The notes: generated from the letters alone by a model not told the origin. A stretch of DNA of 64,000 nucleotides from Craspedostauros australis (GCA_026770025.1 JAMXDE010000034.1:310001-374000), one strand, 5' to 3'; shown: positions 1 through 12,475, counted from the first letter of the stretch. Made by a program: numbers and translations.

Positions 1-230
1 TGACTCACCATGTGCACGACCTTCCGCTTTCACCACTCTGCGATCGCTCCCTCTTGTGGTGATTGGCTCGTCCACTCATCTTCCGTCTTCCTCTACCGTT
101 CGATGGCTCACCGAATGGCCTCCATGTGGTATGCGCTTGCATATCATGGCACTATTTCGCTTCGGTGTTGACTTGCTGTTTCATCTTCTGCTCCCTCCTC
201 CTTCTTCTTCCATTGGCGCTGGCACAACAG

Positions 231-687
231 CAACTTTGCATTCCTGCAGGCCATATCGAAGGACTTCAAGGCCAAGTACAGCACCCGCAAGGTGAAGAAG
301 GCGCACGCGTATGCGATGGACAAGGACTTTGCGCCCACCGTGCGTTCCGTCATGCACTACTACAACACCAACCACAACGAGCTGTCACGGAATCAGCAAA
401 TCGAAAAGCTCAAGGCGCAGGTGGAAGACCTGGGGGACATCATGGGACGCAACCTCAACCTGCTGCTCGAACGCGAAGTGAAGTTCGATCGGCTGGTGGA
501 CAAGTCGGAGCAGATGAAGCGAGATTCGCTGGTCTTCAAGAAGCGCGCCAAAAAGGTGAAGAGGCAGACGATGTGGAAGTCGTACAAGCTCTCAATCCTC
601 ATCGGCTTGTTCTGCGTCTTCTCGCTGTACTCCATCCTGACCGCGGCATGCGGATTCACCTTCGAGAAATGCAAGGCCAGCAAATAA
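231..687 (+). CDS. VAMP7-like R-SNARE, 3' exon (partial gene)
   Basis: This is a vesicle-fusion SNARE of the longin/VAMP7 type, a tail-anchored membrane protein of the endolysosomal or secretory system. The open frame reads NFAFLQAISKDFKAKYS, matching the end of a longin domain. An R-SNARE coiled coil follows, with the zero-layer Arg in IMGRNLNLL, then a basic stretch and one C-terminal membrane segment (YKLSILIGLFCVFSLYSIL). The exon start is set by a pyrimidine-rich tract at about 181-217 followed by CAG at 228-230, a good splice acceptor. The exon begins in mid codon, so at least one upstream exon exists. The frames in 1-130 do not look like the longin N-terminus, so that part is either outside the window or unresolved. 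The stop is TAA at 685-687. Family assignment is firm; the exact paralogue (VAMP7 or VAMP72 type) is not. Confidence 0.85.
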
Positions 688-2100
688 AGAGGGTAACAGT
701 GGGCATTGGCGGTGTTGGGGGGATTGCGATGGAGTATGTGACGCGGGGTACAGGCGCGCGTGCATGGAGGTACACGGAACTGCACGGGAGTACATCACTG
801 CTAATCAGGGGAGAGTACGGAGGGTGGACCCTGCGTGTGAGTGTGAGTATGATATCACTGCCGCCGTACGAGTGTATCACTCCATGCTCTGTTCACACTG
901 GGGCTCACTCTACTTTCATGATGAACTTGCATTGATGAGCGGATGGATGGATACTTGGACCAATGTAGCAACACAGTACCGCAGAGAACAGATCGGCAAA
1001 ATGTAGCATTGCGCCCACGAGCGAAAAAGGCAACCCAGGCTTGGAACAACTGCACGCTATCAGGAGAGGGGGCATTTACGCGAGCTGCGATGCCATCAAG
1101 ACGCAGATTTGGATTGAATCCAGATGATGCTATTGGGTGGGCAGCGCCACATCGAACGGCAGCGGCGGCGGTTGGCACGAAGACGATCAAATCAAATGAC
1201 AGTGCATGACAGCATGCCTTCGAGTGTGTTACACCGGAAACTGCAGCCGTCGGGCACTGCCAAGACCATGGCATGACACATTATATATTATTCTATATTT
1301 TACATAGTGATACATATGACGAGTTTAGCAGGTGCACCGACGCTCTGCATCCCTTCCAACCACATCGACGGCGACAAAAACAAGAACATCAGGCACCGTG
1401 TCCATGGAGGCACACAGGGACGCTGCAGACCACCACCGAGGCAAGCACATGGTGATGGCGCGCCATAATTTCGATTTGCGATGCGTCGCCAGGCGAAGTT
1501 GCTGGGGTGATCGTTGGACGTTTTGGAAGACTGTTCATGACTGGATCTGACTTGTGAGTCTCGAGTAGAACCGAATGCCCCCGAATTGATTGTTTCTGCG
1601 AAAATCCGAAGCACAGAAAGCTGCGCGCTGTCCACCCTGTTATCCCTAGCGTCTGAGTCTTCCATGATACATAATCAATTAAATGATGTGCTACATTGCT
1701 GCTGGGAATACGTCAGTACGGCAACTTCCGACGCGGTCTTTTTGTGTCGTTCGTAGAATCGCAGTGTCTTCTTCATCGCAGTTCACATCACATTCGATTG
1801 TATCCACGTATGAGTTGCGACAACGAAGAGGTTCGAAAGACACGGAAGGAAGTCCATTGGGCCTCATGCCGGCAGAGAACATGACTGGAGGAAAAGGGGG
1901 GGACGGACAAGCGTTGGATCCATGATTTTCGATTGCGGTGCTTTTGTGTGCGAATTGTCCAGTTGATGTCGCCTTGGGTTGAGAGGGAATCGGGGGATGA
2001 AGTCCTTTGCCCCATCTTTTGTCTTCCTTTGTGTCACAAGAGACAGCGACAAGACGAACCGGACAGGCGTTAGGCGCGTTGATCCTCGCTTGTTCCTCGC
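688..2100. other. Intergenic stretch, no gene seen
   Basis: Open frames here are short, overlap on both strands and show no recognisable domain. The first part is presumably the 3' untranslated region of the SNARE gene. I see no tRNA, no repeat of note and no convincing small gene. Confidence 0.5.
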
Positions 2101-3858
2101 TTAGCGGCAACACAGCGCGATACGCAGGCGTGTTTGATGCGGAACGAAGGCGAGAGCAGGGACAGCCCTCTTCGTGGCATCACGTCAAGACAAAGAGCCA
2201 AAAAGGGGGGAGGGCACAACAGCGCGGGTGCCACGTCGGAAAGTTAGCCGCAGCGGCTACGCGCGCAGCACATACCAGTACACAGTCTACCAGAGTGCTG
2301 CGCTGCCTTTGCTGTCTATGCGCGGAACTTGAAGGCGGAGCGTGGCTGGACGTAACACGACACTCACGCTTGCGAGCTGCCCCCAAGTACACCGAGACAA
2401 ACAGGTATCGTGCGGTGGCAATTGTGGTAGGGCCAGTATTCGTGTTACCGGTGCGCAGCAGAGCAGCGACAACAGTGCGACAACTCGCGAGAGAGACGAG
2501 AAGCAGCGCCAAAATCCCAACGAAGAGACGAACAACAAGAGAGGGACAAGGGGACGAAACCAGCAGCAACAACATCTCGCGATTACTTTCCGCGGAGGTG
2601 GTCCGACCACTTCGCACCGTACGAGCTATCACACCCTCACGCGTTGGTTCATCTTGCATCACCGACAGCATCATTCGCCTCGAGGCATCGGTCAGCAAGT
2701 ATCAAGCGCTGTACTCTCCCTCTCTTTCTCTTGGCCTTGCGAAGGAGGGTCATCGAACTCCAACGCTCAGCACACCAGCGCAAACACACACCAGCAACAA
2801 CTCGGCCGCATCGAACGAAGAAGGCGAACAGACCAGTGAGGCAGGCAATCAGGCAATCAGACAACCAGACAATCAGACAGGCAGGCAAAAACGAGCAAAA
2901 ACCGAGCCCAAGGACATCTCCATTGTTTCGATTTCCAGTTCGCGCTCTCTTTGTGTTGCGTTTTGTCGTGGTAGTAGTATCGGTGAACAAGTTGGGACCA
3001 CCAGTCTGGATACGATTGCTATACGAGCAGTCTTCTCTCTTTCTCTCTCTTCCGCTTCAACTCAGCGGTCCGCTACGCCACCAATACCCAATACCCAACT
3101 CCACGTGATTGTGGCGCCGTGGGTACCCTTCCACACGACGAAGCGCACATTCGATTCAGAGGCACAAAACGGGGACAAGGAGAGTTGCACGCAGAGTCCC
3201 GTTTACGCAACTGAGCAAGAAGTGCCCCCAAACATAAATTCATACGCATACACACATACAACCACACGCATTCATAAACGAACAAGGCACCACGGTTGCG
3301 AAAGCACTTTTGGCACCACAACAGCATCCTTCTTCATCCTTCGCCTGGCGCACACCCGGAGAGGACAGTCGTTGGATCAACACGGAGTCAGGCAAGCAAA
3401 CAACCAGCTCATCCACATTGCTGCTTCACCTCATTCGGACACAAACGCGCGCTCGCTCGGCTACGATCTCTCTCTTTCTCTCTGCCTGGCGAAGGCGTCC
3501 AAACACAGTCACAGCACCGCACTTGACCGCACACCTCAACGCTCTGCGCATTCCCATCCAATCCTTTTCATCCCCCCTTCACTCATAGCCACTCCACCGG
3601 ACTTTATCGGACTCTACCGACGCTCCATCAATCCTCTAGAGAGTAGCAGCAGCACCTATTGGTAAGCAATTGGTAAGCAATTGCAGCGTTGATCATCCAT
3701 CCCGGTCTCTGCTTCGCACCCAATCGCAGCGAACGCAGGCAGATCCACAGGAACAGCCACAAGTGCAGGCACAGTCCAAGAGCCTAAGAAACGCCAAAAG
3801 GACTCACACAAACGCATATCCACGTCCACAGGAACAGTCACACCCGCAGCCAGCCATC
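2101..3858 (+). promoter_or_regulatory. Low-complexity upstream/leader region of the KIX-TAZ-bromodomain gene
   Basis: The stretch is rich in CA/AC and CT. It has several TCTCTCTTTCTCT pyrimidine runs (about 2717-2737, 3030-3050 and 3464-3484) and a quasi-repeat of CAGGCAATCAGACAAC type at about 2838-2890. One frame stays open across 2007-3665, but its Ser/Thr-rich product resembles no family, so it is read as untranslated leader or promoter. It ends in a tandem 11-mer (GGTAAGCAATT at 3661-3671 and 3672-3682), each copy containing a donor-like GTAAGC. The frame that continues into the gene is open from about 3670, but its first ATG is at 3859. A spliced leader exon is possible. Confidence 0.4.
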
Positions 3859-6800
3859 ATGCAGTCCGGCGGTGGCAACTCCATTAACCCATCGCAGTTC
3901 GCGCAGCTGCAGAGGCAGCTCGCACAGGCGCAATTCAGCAGAGGCAATGGTCCTGGAGCCGCAGGTGGCATGAACAACCTGCAGCAGGCATTCATGCAGC
4001 AGAACCAGCAGCAGGCACAGGGAGGGCCCAACGCTCAGAACGCCATGGGAGGCATGCTCCAACAGCGGCGGGCTTCGGCAGGCCTGGGCGGTCTAGGCGG
4101 AATCAACAACTCCGCAGCTGCGCTTGCCATGATGCAGCAGCAGCAACAGCAGCAGCAGAACTCTTCCGCTGGTGGCTCGCAGATGGCCAACGCCAACATG
4201 AGCTCCTACTGGAACGCCATGCAGCAGCAGCAGGCCGGAGGTGGCAACCCGGCCGGGGGTAGCACCATGGACGCGTCGTCTGCCTCCGGAGCGCAGCTGG
4301 CCGCGCTTGCTGGCATGGGAATGAACAACCCCAACCAGAATTCCATGCACCCGCTTCTTGGACAACGATCCTCCACCAACAACTTCATGCAGGGCAACCA
4401 GCAGCAGCAGCAACAACAGCACGGCCTTCAGGGTCACATGATGGGCGGTGCCGCGTCCGCCGGAAGCGCGAACGCAGGCGGCATGAACCAAGGATCCTTG
4501 CAGAACATGCTGGGCAACAGCGCCGGTGCCAACGGCGGCCCCAACAGCTCCGGCAACAACCAGGATCCCAGCACGCAGAACCTCCTCCTCCAGCAGCAAA
4601 TCGCGCAGCTGCAGCGCCAATTGCAGCAGCAGCAACAGCAGGGCGGCATGCAGCAGACACCCTCGCTCAATCAGAATTCCATGGACCGCAGATCCTCAGC
4701 CTCCTCCTTCGGCGCAGGCATGACACCCGGTGGAAACAACCAGGCCATGTTCATGCAGAACCAGCAAAACCAGCAGCAATCCGGCCAGCATCGTAACTCA
4801 AACACCATGATGCAGCTCAGCAACCTCATGGGCGGAAACGCAGGCGCCGGTGCCAGCGCAGGAGCGGGCGCTGCCGCTGGCGGAGCTTCGGGCAACGATC
4901 AGTTCTCGCAGATGCTGCAGATGCAACAGCAGCAACAACAACAGCAGGGAAACATGCGCTCCAGCATCGGATCCAACTCGGCGGCGCACCAAACCGCAAA
5001 CCTACTCCAGCAACAGCAGCAGCAAAACCAGGGCAACCAGCACCGCACCTCATCCACTGGCAACGACCTCAACGACTTCCTCCGCAGCTCGGGACTGGCC
5101 AGCAACATCAGCAACAACAACCCCGGAGCCGGAAACGGCGCCAACGGCGGTGGGGCCAACGCCAACAGCAGCACCTCCGGCACGGGCAGCAATGCTGACA
5201 ACAACCCCGCAGGCGCCAACGCCAACCAGGACATGTTCAACAACAACGCAACCGGCAACAACAGCGGAAACAACAGCATGAACAACAGCGGCAGTGGCAC
5301 GGGCGGCAGATCCGCGCAGAACCGAGCCGACTTTAACAACTTCAATCGCAACTCCAGCAACAACAGCACTTCGGGTGCTGGCAATAACGCCAACGTTGGA
5401 AGCAACGACGCCATGGACGGCTCCATGAGCTCGCGCAGCCAGAGACCGCAGGACCCCACCAGCGGCAACGCGAGCACCGGAGGCACCAACAACGACGCAT
5501 CGGCAGCAGCTGCTGCTGCAGCCGCCGCTGCGGCCAGACAGCAGGCTTTCCTCGATGGATCCTTTGCTGGAGGATGGCAGTCCAACGCTGATCTCCCGGA
5601 TCGAAGACGCATCATCTTCCAAATACTCGAGGTCATTCGTCAGATGCGACCTGACACACAGCAGATCTCCCAAAAGTGCGTACTTTCATTTGTTATACAT
5701 ATTATTGCAAGCATGTGGACGTGAATGCGAATGGATGTGTGCTTGGCTGATGCACTGATGAATCAACTCTGATGAATGTGCTGATGCACCCGTGGTGCGA
5801 TGAAATACATTGGGCGTGAAGCAATCATCACGGCTCCTTCCGTTTGCGTCCACTCAACAATCCTCCCCTTATTCTCTCTCTCTCTCTCTTCCACCCTCTC
5901 CATCACTACGACTACTCACTACCATTGCTCACAACGACCCCATCACAACAAAATCACGAAACACAATAGACTTCCGCACATGGCAAAGAGCCTGGAGGAG
6001 CATCTGTACCGCTCCGCTCAGACGAAGGAGGAATACCTAAACCCTTCGACGTTGAAGAAGCGACTGCAGCTCATCGCCCACGGCCTCGAGCTACACCGTT
6101 CCACATCCTCTGGCTCCCTCCAACCAAACGGTGGCGCTGGCAACAACCCGCAACAGCAGACCACCAACGATCTGCAGCAGCTACTCATGGGCGGAACCGG
6201 CAACCAGGGACAGCAGAATAAACAGCAGCAGCTCAACGACATGTCGCAGCGATCGAGCATGAGCCAGAGCAGCGTCCCAGGCCTCATCGGTGCCAATGGC
6301 ATGAACAACGACCCTTTCGCCGTCGGTTCAGGTGGAAACAACGGCATGGGAGGTTTGGGCGGCATGAATGCCAACAACGGCCGTGGCGACATGCAAGGCG
6401 GACAGACCATGGGCGCGGACGCGCAACAACGCAGGCGGGTCATTCGGCAGCAGCAGCAACGACTTCTCTTGCTGCGTCATGCATCCAAATGTCGTGACGG
6501 GCCCAACTGCAAGAACAAGTACTGTCCGCAGATGACCACCCTGTGGAGACACATGAAGAGATGCCGGGACAAGAACTGCACCACGTCCCACTGTTTGTCC
6601 AGCCGCTGCGTGCTCAACCATTACCGTATCTGCAAATCGAAAGGAAAGACGGCGACTTGCGAAGTGTGCGGACCTGTTATGGAGCAAATCAAGCGTACCG
6701 ACGGAACTGGTGGTTCCAACATGGACGACCCCCTTGGTGTCAGACCCGATCCCTCCCTCCCTGACCAGCTGGGTGTCAGCTCCTCCAACAACAGCGTCGC

Positions 6801-8706
6801 TGGCGGGTCCATTGGCGGCAACAACCCCATGGGCAACCTCGGCATGATGGGTGGCAACATGAACGTCGGCAATAAGAACAACAACGCCAACGGAGGCAAC
6901 TCCATGAACGGAGACGGAAACAACCTCCCAGCCATCCAGCAGATGCAGCAAATGTTCCAGCAGCAACAGCAAGGCAACCAGATGTCACAGCAACAACCCC
7001 AGCAGCAGCTCAACGCATTGCAAGACCAACTCATGCGTCAACAACAACGTCTCGGTGGTGGCAACGGCAACGGAGACATGAACAGCATGCTCAACAACCA
7101 AGGGGGCAACAACAACGGCAGCAACAATAACAACAACGGGATGAATGGCATGAACAACAATGGAAATGGCAACGGAAACAACAACGGCATGAACATGATG
7201 GGCGCCAACGCCAACATGCTTCAGCAGATGAACGGCAACAATGGCGAACCCATGGACAGAGCGCAGTACGAGCAGCTGCAACAGGCCCAGCACAAGCTCA
7301 TCCAGCAACAGCAGGTGTTAAGACAACTGCAACAGCAGCAGGCGAAGCTCTTGGAGAAGCAACGCCACGTGCAAGAGCAGCGTCACAGCCTGCGCGATCA
7401 CGAGGCTGTGCAAGGGCAGCAGTTGCAGCAACAGCATGTCCTTTTGCAACAGCTTCAGCAACGGTGCAGAGAACAGCAGGCGCTTGTGCAGCAAGAGCTG
7501 GTTACCCAGATGCAGGCATTGCAGGGCAATGGCATGGCGAGGCTCAACCAGAATGGCAACAACAACAATAACCAAAATGGGCAGAACAACATGCAGCAGA
7601 ATCAGAACCAGGGCACGCCAAACCAGCCGATCAACGACGCCAGTCAGCGCAGCCAAGGATCGCACCATAGCAACCTCTCGCAGCAGAATGGCGGCAGCAA
7701 CGACTTGGTCAACCTCAACCAGCAGCAGAACCAAGGACAGAACCTGAAGCAGGATGACTCCCAAACGAATCAGCAGCAAAAGCAGAACCAAGGTCTGGAC
7801 ATGTCGGAGGGCATCGATCCTCTGGATCCGGACAATCAGGATGATCCTCTCCTTGGTCTCGGGCCAGACGACATGGCAGCAAGAGGTAAGGACAAGTCCA
7901 ATGACGGAAGCGGCGATGGCCAGCAAGGACAGTCGGGCAAGGATGATCTCAACAACGACAAGTCTTTGAACGTTTCCAGGTCCGGCAACAATTCCCAACC
8001 AAACCCGGCAATACCAAAGACCATCAACACAGGCCCTTCGCCGGACATGTCGAAGAAGAACGACGGTCCAAGTCAACGTCGGGGATCCATGACTGGCCGA
8101 GGCCGAGGCGCCAAGGGAAAGCGACTTCGCGAGATGTCGGACGACCTTCCGCAAGGAGCGTCGCTCCCCTTGGATGCATTCCAACGCGAACGCAAGCGTG
8201 GCGCGGACGCCATGTCCGGCGACACGGACGAACCTGCAAGCAAGGCCAGCAAGACGGGTGATGGCGACGGCGAAGACTCCTCTCTGCTGCCATCCATGTT
8301 CAAGTCCGACGGGGACAACACTCTGGCGAAGCTGAGCGAGAATCTCCATGTCACAGCTCGCTCCATCACGCGCGATTGCTTGCCGATCATCAAGACTCTG
8401 ATCAAGGACCCCTTCGGCTGGGTGTTCCGCGATGCCGTCGATCCTGTCGTCTTCGGTCTGCCGGATTACTTCGAGATCGTGAAGAATCCGATGCACCTCT
8501 CGTTGGTCCAGAAGAAGCTGGAGAACGCCGTGTACACGGACATGGCATCCTTTCAAAGGGATGTGAAGCTCGTGTTTGACAACGCCATCCTGTACAACGG
8601 GGATGACAGCGACGTCGGACAGCTCGCCGAGAAGATGATGCGCATGTTCGACACTGAATACAAGAAGGTGTTGGAGAAGCATGTGAGGCACGGGCAAGGG
8701 AAGTAA
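3859..8706 (+). CDS. KIX-TAZ-bromodomain coactivator-like protein (CBP/p300-related, no acetyltransferase domain)
   Basis: The gene has two exons, 3859-5675 and 5970-8706, giving 1,517 aa. The 294-bp intron (GTGCGT..ATAG) lies inside the KIX domain; joining restores QQISQKLPHMAKSLEEHLYR. The order is: a long Gln/Asn/Gly-rich N-terminus; KIX at about 573-650; more Q/N-rich sequence; a TAZ zinc finger at about 757-847 with three HCCC zinc sites (HASKC..C..C, HMKRC..C..C, HYRIC..C..C); a charged region; and a bromodomain at about 1396-1510 (PIIKTLIKDPFGWVF, PDYFEIVKNPM, NAILYNG). KIX and TAZ bind transcription-factor activation domains, and the bromodomain reads acetyl-lysine. In CBP/p300 these accompany a HAT domain, which is absent here and not found downstream. 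It is probably a nuclear transcription scaffold. The ATG at 3859 is the first in frame. Confidence 0.85.
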
Positions 8707-9578
8707 AGCTGAATTAAGTAGAGTATTACAAACATGGTACATCAAAGTGGAATAGAATACTATATAATACTCTACTACTACTATGTAGTTCTCCAGAATA
8801 GTCGTAGGATGGCATGGTATTGATGTGGTCTGACAGTGTGCAGTGTTGGCATGTGGAGCAGTCACTAACTTCCATCTCCACCGAAGGGTTTTGTAGGTGA
8901 ACAGAGATGTCTGGTGTTGTTTTGGATGCCTGTTGTATTCGTGGGAAGGAGGGAGCAGGAAGCAGGATGAGGAGAATTAAATGAATGATGAATGAGCAGG
9001 CAACTCAACTTGCACGAATCGCCGACGACTACTTGTATGCACGTGCTAGCACGACAACTCCACAGCACTATGGGACAAGTCGATGTCTATGCAACGTTTG
9101 TCGCCAATACACGCAGAGCACGATTCTAGTCTACTCTGCATCGCTTCAGTGCATGGTACATTCCCTCCAATCGACCAAGACGTGACAAGATTCGAAAGAG
9201 AGTGTTTACGATTATATGATATATTATTGTATCATGGCACGGAGCAGATATAATTTGAATACCTGTGATGCGTGTGTACATGGTACTCGAAGGGACGATA
9301 TGTACAATACGTCGCTACGTGTCGAGCGCCGTTCGTTCTGCGTCTTCATGGAGCAGAGTAGTCACTTTGCTTGTTCCGCATTTGCATGGTGCTTGACTTG
9401 CGCTGCAGCAAGGATTGCACGCTGTCCGTAAGGGTGCTTGCTGATAGCATAGCTGGTATCTTTGCACATATTCTGAGAGGAGTGGTGTATCCAACCTCCA
9501 CCATCAATTCCAACACCCTCTGACGGAATGCAATGCACCCCAAACGTCCCACGCGCGCCACGCAAGAAGAGATTCCTC
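8707..9578. other. Convergent intergenic region
   Basis: This lies between the 3' ends of the coactivator-like gene and the CMC1-like gene. It is AT-richer than the genes and only short frames occur. Nothing resembling the missing acetyltransferase domain is present. No RNA gene was recognised. Confidence 0.5.
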
Positions 9579-9938
9579 TCAAGACTCCTTGGATCGCATC
9601 ACGCGCTGCTGCAGATCCGCGTCGTGGAGCTGCTTGTAGCGCTCCCAGGCCGCCTGCGAATTGTGCACCGCCATGCATTCCTTGACGTCCTTGGAGAATT
9701 CCTGGCAGCGGAAGATGACCATGAGCCCCTCCTCCTTGCCGCACTCGGCGAAGGCCTTGATCTGGAGGTTGCACTTCTCCATGGCGAGCTCCTTGAATTC
9801 GTTGCGCAGCTGGTGCTCCGCGAAGTTGCGGAACGAGAGGCGGCCCTGTCGCGAGTACTCCTTTATCTTGTTCTGTTTCTCGGCCTCGCTCATCTCCGGC
9901 ACCTGCTGTTGCTGCTGTGCGTCATTTGGGTTGCTCAT
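9579..9938 (-). CDS. CMC1-family twin CX9C protein (cytochrome c oxidase assembly factor)
   Basis: This is a 119-aa single-exon gene with a start ATG at 9938-9936. Two CX9C motifs are directly visible: CNLQIKAFAEC, and CQEFSKDVKEC about 20 residues later. This is the coiled-coil-helix fold of small intermembrane-space proteins imported by the Mia40 disulfide relay. The spacing and the segments GLMVIFRCQEF and KECMAVHNS fit the CMC1 branch, which acts with COX1 and copper delivery during complex IV assembly. The N-terminus has a short Gln run and a charged helix. Family length (about 100-120 aa) agrees. It lies convergent with the coactivator-like gene and about 540 bp from the 3' end of eEF1A. 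The exact member (CMC1 or CMC2) is inferred from overall resemblance. Confidence 0.85.
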   Translation of the reverse strand: MSNPNDAQQQQQVPEMSEAEKQNKIKEYSRQGRLSFRNFAEHQLRNEFKELAMEKCNLQIKAFAECGKEEGLMVIFRCQEFSKDVKECMAVHNSQAAWERYKQLHDADLQQRVMRSKES

Positions 9939-10474
9939 GCTGTCTTGCTGTTACTTGTCTGCGTTGGATGCGGTGTATAATAGGAATGAATGGTAAATGA
10001 TGAATGGTAAATGAGGGAGGTATGGGTTTGCAGTTGCTCTCTTTGTATGGTACGATCAATTATGCTATGCGGTCTTGGTTGTTCGGTTTTGTGTTGTTGG
10101 TAGACAACGCAGAAATTCGGTGTCCGCCTCCACACCACACCACGCTATCCAAAGCAATCGCGCTCATCCATCCAGGCTTTCAGTCTTTTGTTGTTTTGGC
10201 AACTGATGTGGCAGCAACGACAACAACAACCAGACATCACCAAAGCCTCATCATTTCTATCGTCGCAGCCAAATCATCGCTGACCTCGTCCGCCATGAAC
10301 ACCATCACAAACACATCATACCTGCAACAACTTTCGAGACGCAGAGCATGAAACATGCAGCACACAGCGTACTGTCAACCTCAGGCATAATGCTCTACAA
10401 GAATCAGAAGTAAAGGAAACAACAACGATGTTTATAGTATGCATACTTTTGCTTGTCACTTCGGGGGAAGATGT
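9939..10474. other. Intergenic region between CMC1-like and eEF1A
   Basis: This is upstream sequence of the CMC1-like gene and downstream sequence of eEF1A, both on the minus strand. There are no coding frames of note; a (CAA/CGA)n-like run lies at about 10215-10235. Confidence 0.4.
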
Positions 10475-12475
10475 TTATTTCTTGCCCTTCTTTGCGGTGA
10501 GCTCACCCTTGGTGACCTTCTTGATCACACCGACAGCAACGGTTTGACGCATGTCACGGACGGCGAAGCGGCCGAGTGGTGGGAAGTCGGTGAAGGTCTC
10601 GACGCAAAGTGGCTTGGTTGGCTCGAGCTCGACGATGCAGGCATCTCCGGTCTTGACGAACTTTGGATCGGCCTCAAGAACCTTTCCGGAACGACGGTCC
10701 ATCTTCTCCTTGATGTGCTTGAACTTGCAGGCGACGTGGGCGGTGTGGCAATCCAAGACTGGGGAGTATCCGTTGGAGATCTGTCCTGGGTGGTTCATGA
10801 CGATGACCTGAGCCTCGAAGCTAGAGGCACCAGCGGCTGGGCTGGACTTGGAGTCGGAGGCGACGAATCCACGCCGGAGGTCCTTGACGGCGACGTTCTT
10901 CACGTTGAATCCGACGTTGTCACCTGGGACGGCCTGTGGAAGGGACTCGTGGTGCATCTCGACGGACTTGATTTCGGCCACGATGCCGGCTGGGGCGAAC
11001 ATGGCATGGATACCTGGCTTGATGATACCGGTCTCAACACGTCCGACTGGAACGGTTCCGATACCACCGATCTTGTAGACATCCTGGAGTGGGAGACGGA
11101 GGGCCTTGTCGGTTGGGCGCTTTGGTGGGTTGACGTTGTCGAGGGCCTCAAGGAGGTATGGGCCCTTGTACCAAGGCATGTTGGTGGACTTGTCGATCAT
11201 GTTGTCACCCTCCCATCCGGAGATTGGGACGAATGGGATCTTCATTGGCTTGTAGCCGACCTTCTTGAGGTAGGTGAAGACCTCGGACTTGATCTCCTTG
11301 TAACGGGACTCGGCGTACTTGACGGTCTTGTCGTCCATCTTGTTCATGGCGACGATCATCTGCTTCACTCCGAGAGTGTAGGCGAGGAGAGCGTGCTCGC
11401 GGGTCTGTCCGTCCTTGGAGATACCGGCCTCGAATCCTCCCTGGGAGGAGTCAATGACGAGGACGGCGACATCGGCCTGGGAGGTACCGGTGATCATGTT
11501 CTTGATGAAATCACGGTGTCCTGGGGCGTCGATGACGGTGAAGGAGTACTTTGGAGACTCGAACTTCCAGAGGGCGATATCGATGGTGATACCACGCTCG
11601 CGCTCGGCCTTGAGGTTGTCAAGGACCCAGGCATACTTGAAGGATCCCTTTCCGAGCTCGGCGGCTTCCTTCTCGAACTTCTCGATGGTACGCTTGTCAA
11701 TACCTCCGCACTTGTAGATCAAGTGACCAGTGGTGGTGGACTTTCCTGTGGTTGCAGATGCGATTACGATTGCAGATGAAGCAGTATTGTTTGGTTGGTT
11801 GGTTGATACAATTCGTCAATGAGCCAATGATCGAGCCAAATGAGAGGGGGTTTATGGTGAGCGATTGTTCGCAAGTGGGATATGGTGCGTCATACATCAT
11901 TTCGCGCGCACTGTGGCTCGGGAATGGTCAACTGCAATTGGAAAGGTGGTCGATGCTTGGCTGGCTGGGTTCGTCAATGGTCGCAGTCTGAGTTTCGAAC
12001 GAGCTGCTGGATGTTTGGAACGCTGGCGGCTCGCTCACTGAGGATCAGTTGCGCGTGCGGAATTTGTCCGGTCATCGTCGATCCTTGTTTGCAGCTGCAT
12101 GCCTTCTGCGATCATCTTGCAGCATTGCTTGCGCCGCACGCCTGGCTCCCATTGTCGCCTCTCTGTCAAGGAAGACCGCTTGCACGTATGGATACGTGCT
12201 CGCCATGGCATGCAACTCAACTCAACCAAGGCGCCATCACCTCCATGACCCATCCACGATGCGGTCTTCCACCATGGCCTGTTGTTCCAACATCCCACGC
12301 ACAGGCTACTTCCTCTCGATCCCACGCAGCTCAACTCAACCCAACCCAGCCGGATTTTGCCGCTTCAAAACCTCAAAAGCGTGCCATCTTCAACACATCC
12401 AATCGTTCCCTTGCACGTACCGGCGTCGACGTGGCCGATGACGACCAGAGAGATGTGGACCTTTTCCTTTCCCAT
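10475..12475 (-). CDS. EEF1A: Translation elongation factor 1-alpha
   Basis: This GTPase delivers aminoacyl-tRNA to the ribosomal A site. There are two exons: 12475-12421, coding [18 protein letters not shown] plus one base, and 11745-10475. The 675-bp intron (GTACGTG..CCACAG) splits the first base of the Gly codon in the P-loop GHVDAGKSTT. The joined product is 441 aa. Visible are the P-loop, the switch region ([15 protein letters not shown]), [25 protein letters not shown], and the C-terminal beta-barrels ending LTAKKGKK. Codon use is strongly biased, as expected for a highly expressed gene, which leaves a long spurious open frame on the other strand. This is canonical eEF1A rather than the EFL replacement found in some algae. 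The intron in the first coding segment is typical of genes with intron-enhanced expression, but that role is an inference. Confidence 0.97.

Noticed and set aside
855-1274. 139-codon minus-strand frame
   Set aside because: No recognisable motif and overlapping frames on both strands.
2007-3665. Long plus-strand open frame upstream of the coactivator-like gene
   Set aside because: Ser/Thr-rich low complexity with CT microsatellites and no domain; treated as leader sequence.
4899-5636. 245-codon minus-strand frame opposite the Q/N-rich region
   Set aside because: It is the complement of CAG/AAC repeats giving poly-Leu/Cys; not a protein family.
7318-8865. 515-codon minus-strand frame opposite the KIX-TAZ-bromodomain gene
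   Set aside because: It is antisense to a confidently identified bromodomain gene; the composition (Leu/Val/His) reflects the complement of Gln/Asn codons.
10439-11779. 446-codon open frame on the plus strand opposite eEF1A
   Set aside because: It is the mirror of a strongly codon-biased gene; the product is a Leu/Asp/Gly-rich repeat with no domain.
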